Source: JANQSS01 sp965249735 (lineage in GTDB: Bacteria > Bacteroidota > Bacteroidia > Chitinophagales > Saprospiraceae). From it: a stretch of DNA of 64,000 nucleotides. Under the pieces are notes generated by a model, which searched no databases, had not been told where the DNA came from, and saw only the letters and a list, made by a program, of their open reading frames with translations. Position 1 is the stretch's first letter; each line of letters opens with the position of its first letter. Shown piece by piece: positions 61,444 through 64,000 of this stretch. The stretch spans positions 62,001-126,000 of the forward strand of contig CBDFMS010000024.1 in assembly GCA_965249735.1 (NCBI GenBank). The letters run 5' to 3'. The position numbers were made by a program, and so were the translations under genes.

Positions 61444-62859
61444 TTATAATAACGTAGTAGGAGCCACATACTCGGTCATTTTAAAAGCCGCGGATTCTTT
61501 CATGCCTTCGAAACCTTGTTTAACATCTATCAGATTTCTGAATCCTTTGGCCTGTAAAATCGATATAAAAGCTACAGAACGATATCCCGTTTTGCAATGC
61601 ACGTAGTATGTATGAGTCGGAGCAATTTGACTCATGGACGTATTGATGTAATCCAACGGCAAGTTCTTTGAATTCAACACATGTTCACTGTTGTATTCAC
61701 TAGTTCTGCGCACGTCTAACAGATGATCGTCATATGGTTTTGTCAGTAGTTTCTCAGTCGTTATAGACTTAATTGAATCGATTTCTCTTTCTTCAGCTTT
61801 CCATGCCTCTAATCCACCTTTTAAATATCCCAGAGTATGATCAAAGCCGACCCTTGCCAGGCGTGTGACAGCTTCTTCAACGCGTGATTCATCCACAACG
61901 AGTAGAATTTTTTGATTCACATCGGGCAGAAGTGTACCGGCCCATGGCGCAAAATCACCCTCAAGACCTATGTAAATTGAATTTGGTATAAACGCTTCTC
62001 TGAAATCATCTTTCGCTCTTGTATCGATGATAATAGCATCAGTTTCATTTGCAAGAAATTCAAATTCTCGAGGATTGAGTGCTTTCGTTCCTTTATCAAT
62101 TACATTTTCTATAGGTTCATATCCTTTGATATTCAACAGTACATTTTGCGGGAAGTAAGCTGGGGGAGGGGTCAATCCGGTCAAAACTTCAGAAATAAAT
62201 TGATCACGTGTCAGTTCCGGATTTAAGGCATAATTGGTTTTCTTTTGATTCCCCAGGGTATCTGTACGTTCATCACTCATCATTTTTCCGCAAGCACTTC
62301 CTTTTCCATGTGCGGGATAGATGACGAGATCATCCGGTAAAGTCATTATTTTATTTCTCAGGGAGTCAAAAAGATGTCCGGCTAGTTTTTCCTGAGTCAA
62401 ATCAGGGATTACTTTTTGCGCCAAATCAGGTCGACCGACATCGCCAATAAAAAGCGTGTCTCCTGTAAAAAGACCAACCTCATTTTGGTTTTCATCCCGG
62501 ACGAGATAGCAACTACTTTCCATAGTGTGGCCCGGCGTGTGAAGCACCTCAATCGTTACGCCACCGACTTTAAAAACTTGACCATCAAAAGCCACAACTT
62601 TCTCAAACCCTGTTTCCATCGTTGTCGGACCATAGACGATTTTTGCACCAGTTTTATCGGCCAGATCTATATGTCCTGATACAAAGTCAGCATGAAAATG
62701 AGTTTCAAAAACATATTTTACTTGGGCTTTATCACGATCTGCCCTGTCAAGGTAAGGTTGTACTTCACGCAATGGATCTATGATGGCCGCTTCACCTTGA
62801 GATTCGATGTAGTAAGCGGCCTCAGCAAGACATCCGGTAAATATTTGTTCTAACTTCAT
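61444..62859 (-). CDS. Persulfide dioxygenase-rhodanese fusion (CstB/BlhA-like MBL-fold protein)
   Basis: The 471-residue protein starts at ATG 62859 (MKLEQIFTGC); the longer frame is non-homologous. Residues 1-245 form a metallo-beta-lactamase domain of the ETHE1 type with THFHADFVSGH, VLHTPGHTMESSCYL, GDTLFIGDVGRPDL and VIYPAHGKGSACG. Two rhodanese domains follow; the first lacks the catalytic Cys and the second has it in YYVHCKTGYRS. Such proteins oxidise persulfides and pass sulfane sulfur to sulfite, giving thiosulfate. A Crp/Fnr-like palindrome lies 140 bp upstream. Confidence 0.93.
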   Translation of the reverse strand: MKLEQIFTGCLAEAAYYIESQGEAAIIDPLREVQPYLDRADRDKAQVKYVFETHFHADFVSGHIDLADKTGAKIVYGPTTMETGFEKVVAFDGQVFKVGGVTIEVLHTPGHTMESSCYLVRDENQNEVGLFTGDTLFIGDVGRPDLAQKVIPDLTQEKLAGHLFDSLRNKIMTLPDDLVIYPAHGKGSACGKMMSDERTDTLGNQKKTNYALNPELTRDQFISEVLTGLTPPPAYFPQNVLLNIKGYEPIENVIDKGTKALNPREFEFLANETDAIIIDTRAKDDFREAFIPNSIYIGLEGDFAPWAGTLLPDVNQKILLVVDESRVEEAVTRLARVGFDHTLGYLKGGLEAWKAEEREIDSIKSITTEKLLTKPYDDHLLDVRRTSEYNSEHVLNSKNLPLDYINTSMSQIAPTHTYYVHCKTGYRSVAFISILQAKGFRNLIDVKQGFEGMKESAAFKMTEYVAPTTLL

Positions 62860-63212
62860 GTTTGGATTTGGGTTTAATGAGTAATTTAAATGACAGTTTT
62901 TTGCGTTAACACACAATGGTATTACAGGAATCAATTCTGATTCAATAAGCAATTCCAAAATTGTATCTCAAATGTAGAATGTGATGGAATGAATATCAGT
63001 GACCTGGATCACAATTAAAGATGATTTTTGATACGATTATAACATGCCATAATCATGTCCTGGATTCATTTCTCGCAAAAGGAGAACCACAGGAAAATTT
63101 AAGGTGACAGGGTAAGAAGAACCTTTGTCAAAGTAGAAGAGCAAGAGTTTGTTGAAATACCCTTTTGGCGCAACAAGAATATGCGGCAGAGAATTTTATC
63201 GGAAATAAATAA
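62860..63212. other. Intergenic region upstream of the persulfide dioxygenase gene
   Basis: About 350 bp containing the palindrome at 62999-63012 and presumably the promoter of the leftward gene. The sequence 62860-62958 is open in the gene's frame but encodes nothing resembling the family. No other element is clear up to the hairpin at 63214. Confidence 0.45.
62999..63012. promoter_or_regulatory. Candidate Crp/Fnr operator upstream of the persulfide dioxygenase gene
   Basis: GTGACCTGGATCAC is a near-perfect 5-4-5 palindrome (GTGAC-N4-ATCAC), one base different from the site at 60378. Half-sites resemble Crp/Fnr-family operators. Confidence 0.5.
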
Positions 63213-63213
63213 G

Positions 63214-63245
63214 CCGCCGAAACTGTGAACCACAAATTTCGGCGG
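63214..63245 (-). terminator. Hairpin terminator after the M29 aminopeptidase gene
   Basis: Perfect 9-bp stem CCGCCGAAA/TTTCGGCGG around a 14-nt loop, starting 10 bp beyond the aminopeptidase stop. On the minus strand it is followed by TTATTTATTTCC. Confidence 0.7.
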
Positions 63246-63254
63246 ACTATTATA

Positions 63255-64000
63255 CTATTTCAGTTTTCCATTTTCTACGATAGTTTTTCCATTAACCGTT
63301 ACAGTAGTATTAGCCAATTGAAAATCTACGTTGAAGTCAGAATTCACATCGCCTCCGGCCCATGAGTTGTTTCCAACGCCGAGGGATACAACACCGGCCA
63401 TCTCATATGACAAGTATTCATTGAGCGGTTGACTATTTGGATTTAAGCCGACATCAAATATTGAGAGTACATCTTTCATACCCGTACTAATGTCCAGTGC
63501 TTTTTGAAAAACCTCTACATTTTCGTCTGCAGTTGCTTTTGTGATTCGACCTTCTTCAAAATACAAATGAAGATTTTTAATCTTGCTACCCCGGAAATCT
63601 ATTAATGGGATAACCAATTCTCCATTTGCAGATGAAGGAACAACGCTGGAGTATGCTTCTCCTGCGGGCAACCAGGTGTTGGCTGGTCCTGAAGAAGTCA
63701 CGGTTTCATCTGTAATGCCACAATTCATGCGTGCTCCAGTATAATCCAATTTAAATACGAGATGGGTTCCCACATTACTCGTCACTTTCACATCGCTACC
63801 TGGAGTGAGTTCCTTGACCAGTTTTTTGGCCTTGTTGGCCATAGAAATATAATCGGCATCGACAGCGCTCCAAAACATGGATAACATGTGGTAGTGATCA
63901 GCGCCGACAGATTTTGCATACGAATAGGTAGGAATGCCCCCCACCTGACCCAATGAAACAGATCGATAATGCGCTCTTCTTTGTGCATAGTTAAGCGGTT
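63255..64000 (-). CDS. M29-type aminopeptidase (5' end outside the window)
   Basis: About 248 codons are visible; the frame stays open to the right edge, so the start lies beyond it. The visible part matches the C-terminal half of M29 (aminopeptidase T/PepS) metallopeptidases: ELTPGSDVKVTSNVGTHLVFKLD, GANTWLPAGEAYSSVVPSSANGELVI-like block around the conserved LPAGE, FEEGRITKATADENVEVF and SLGVGNNSWAGGDVNSDFNVDFQL with the His/Asp metal region. A TTG at 63953 is an internal codon rather than a start, since the homologous frame continues upstream. Confidence 0.75.
   Translation of the reverse strand, partial: PLNYAQRRAHYRSVSLGQVGGIPTYSYAKSVGADHYHMLSMFWSAVDADYISMANKAKKLVKELTPGSDVKVTSNVGTHLVFKLDYTGARMNCGITDETVTSSGPANTWLPAGEAYSSVVPSSANGELVIPLIDFRGSKIKNLHLYFEEGRITKATADENVEVFQKALDISTGMKDVLSIFDVGLNPNSQPLNEYLSYEMAGVVSLGVGNNSWAGGDVNSDFNVDFQLANTTVTVNGKTIVENGKLK

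Overview
The window is bacterial chromosome, AT-rich by eye, from a member of the Bacteroidota, most likely a Saprospiria/Lewinella-like marine or sediment organism. The evidence is two secreted proteins with C-terminal type IX secretion (Por) sorting domains, the gliding lipoprotein GldB, TAnnTTTG-type promoter boxes, weak ribosome binding sites, and a complete Bacteroidota-style aromatic amino acid degradation block. No tRNA, rRNA or CRISPR array was seen.

Region 1 (1-13.4 kb) is a scarred accessory region. A secreted purple-acid-phosphatase-like enzyme with thrombospondin type 3 repeats runs off the left edge. A lipoprotein sulfatase has been split exactly between two 7-bp target duplications by an IS21-family element. 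A group II intron sits just upstream of it, inside one copy of a diverged ~200-bp direct repeat. The second copy lies ~4.5 kb away, downstream of an unrecognised 603-residue gene whose 3' tail is also duplicated as a remnant. A GH3 glycosidase lies between the two repeats.

Region 2 (13.4-21.4 kb) is a leftward catabolic block: hmgA, cysteine dioxygenase, hppD, haaO, kmo, kynA, a deletion scar of paaA/paaB, and an orphan paaC. A Crp/Fnr regulator lies upstream. Tyrosine is taken to maleylacetoacetate. Tryptophan is taken towards quinolinate, which nadC at 32.8 kb could convert to NAD precursor. Several pathway steps (formamidase, kynureninase, fumarylacetoacetase, paaD/E) are not in the window.

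Region 3 (21.6-38.9 kb) is mixed: a T9SS-exported haem peroxidase, an OmpH-like chaperone, TatA, a frameshifted 2-oxoglutarate oxygenase, a PAP2 phosphatase, GldB, a secreted beta-helix protein with an Ile-Gly-His repeat, a PLP decarboxylase, lgt, nadC, a cytosolic substrate-binding-like protein, an M1 aminopeptidase and dnaN.

Region 4 (39.3-49.3 kb) holds the cell-shape operon mreB-mreC-mreD-mrdA, translationally overlapped by a uracil-DNA glycosylase. It is followed by a YfcC-type carrier, small conserved genes, a hydrolase-OsmC fusion, a ferric-reductase-like membrane protein and a TfoX-N protein.

Region 5 (49.7-58 kb) is the most interesting stretch: a sulfotransferase-like protein, a T9SS protein with a duplicated domain, then a tight cluster of ECF sigma factor, membrane TPR/anti-sigma-like protein and TPR-CHAT caspase-like protease, followed by a DNRLRE-type lipoprotein. 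It suggests a protease-gated sigma-factor switch.

Region 6 (58-64 kb) has an NTF2-like lipoprotein, a CPBP protease, a beta-lactamase-like remnant, thioredoxin, a DUF2202 protein with a Cys-rich tail, a persulfide dioxygenase-rhodanese fusion and a partial M29 aminopeptidase. Two near-identical Crp/Fnr-like palindromes lie upstream of the thioredoxin and persulfide genes.
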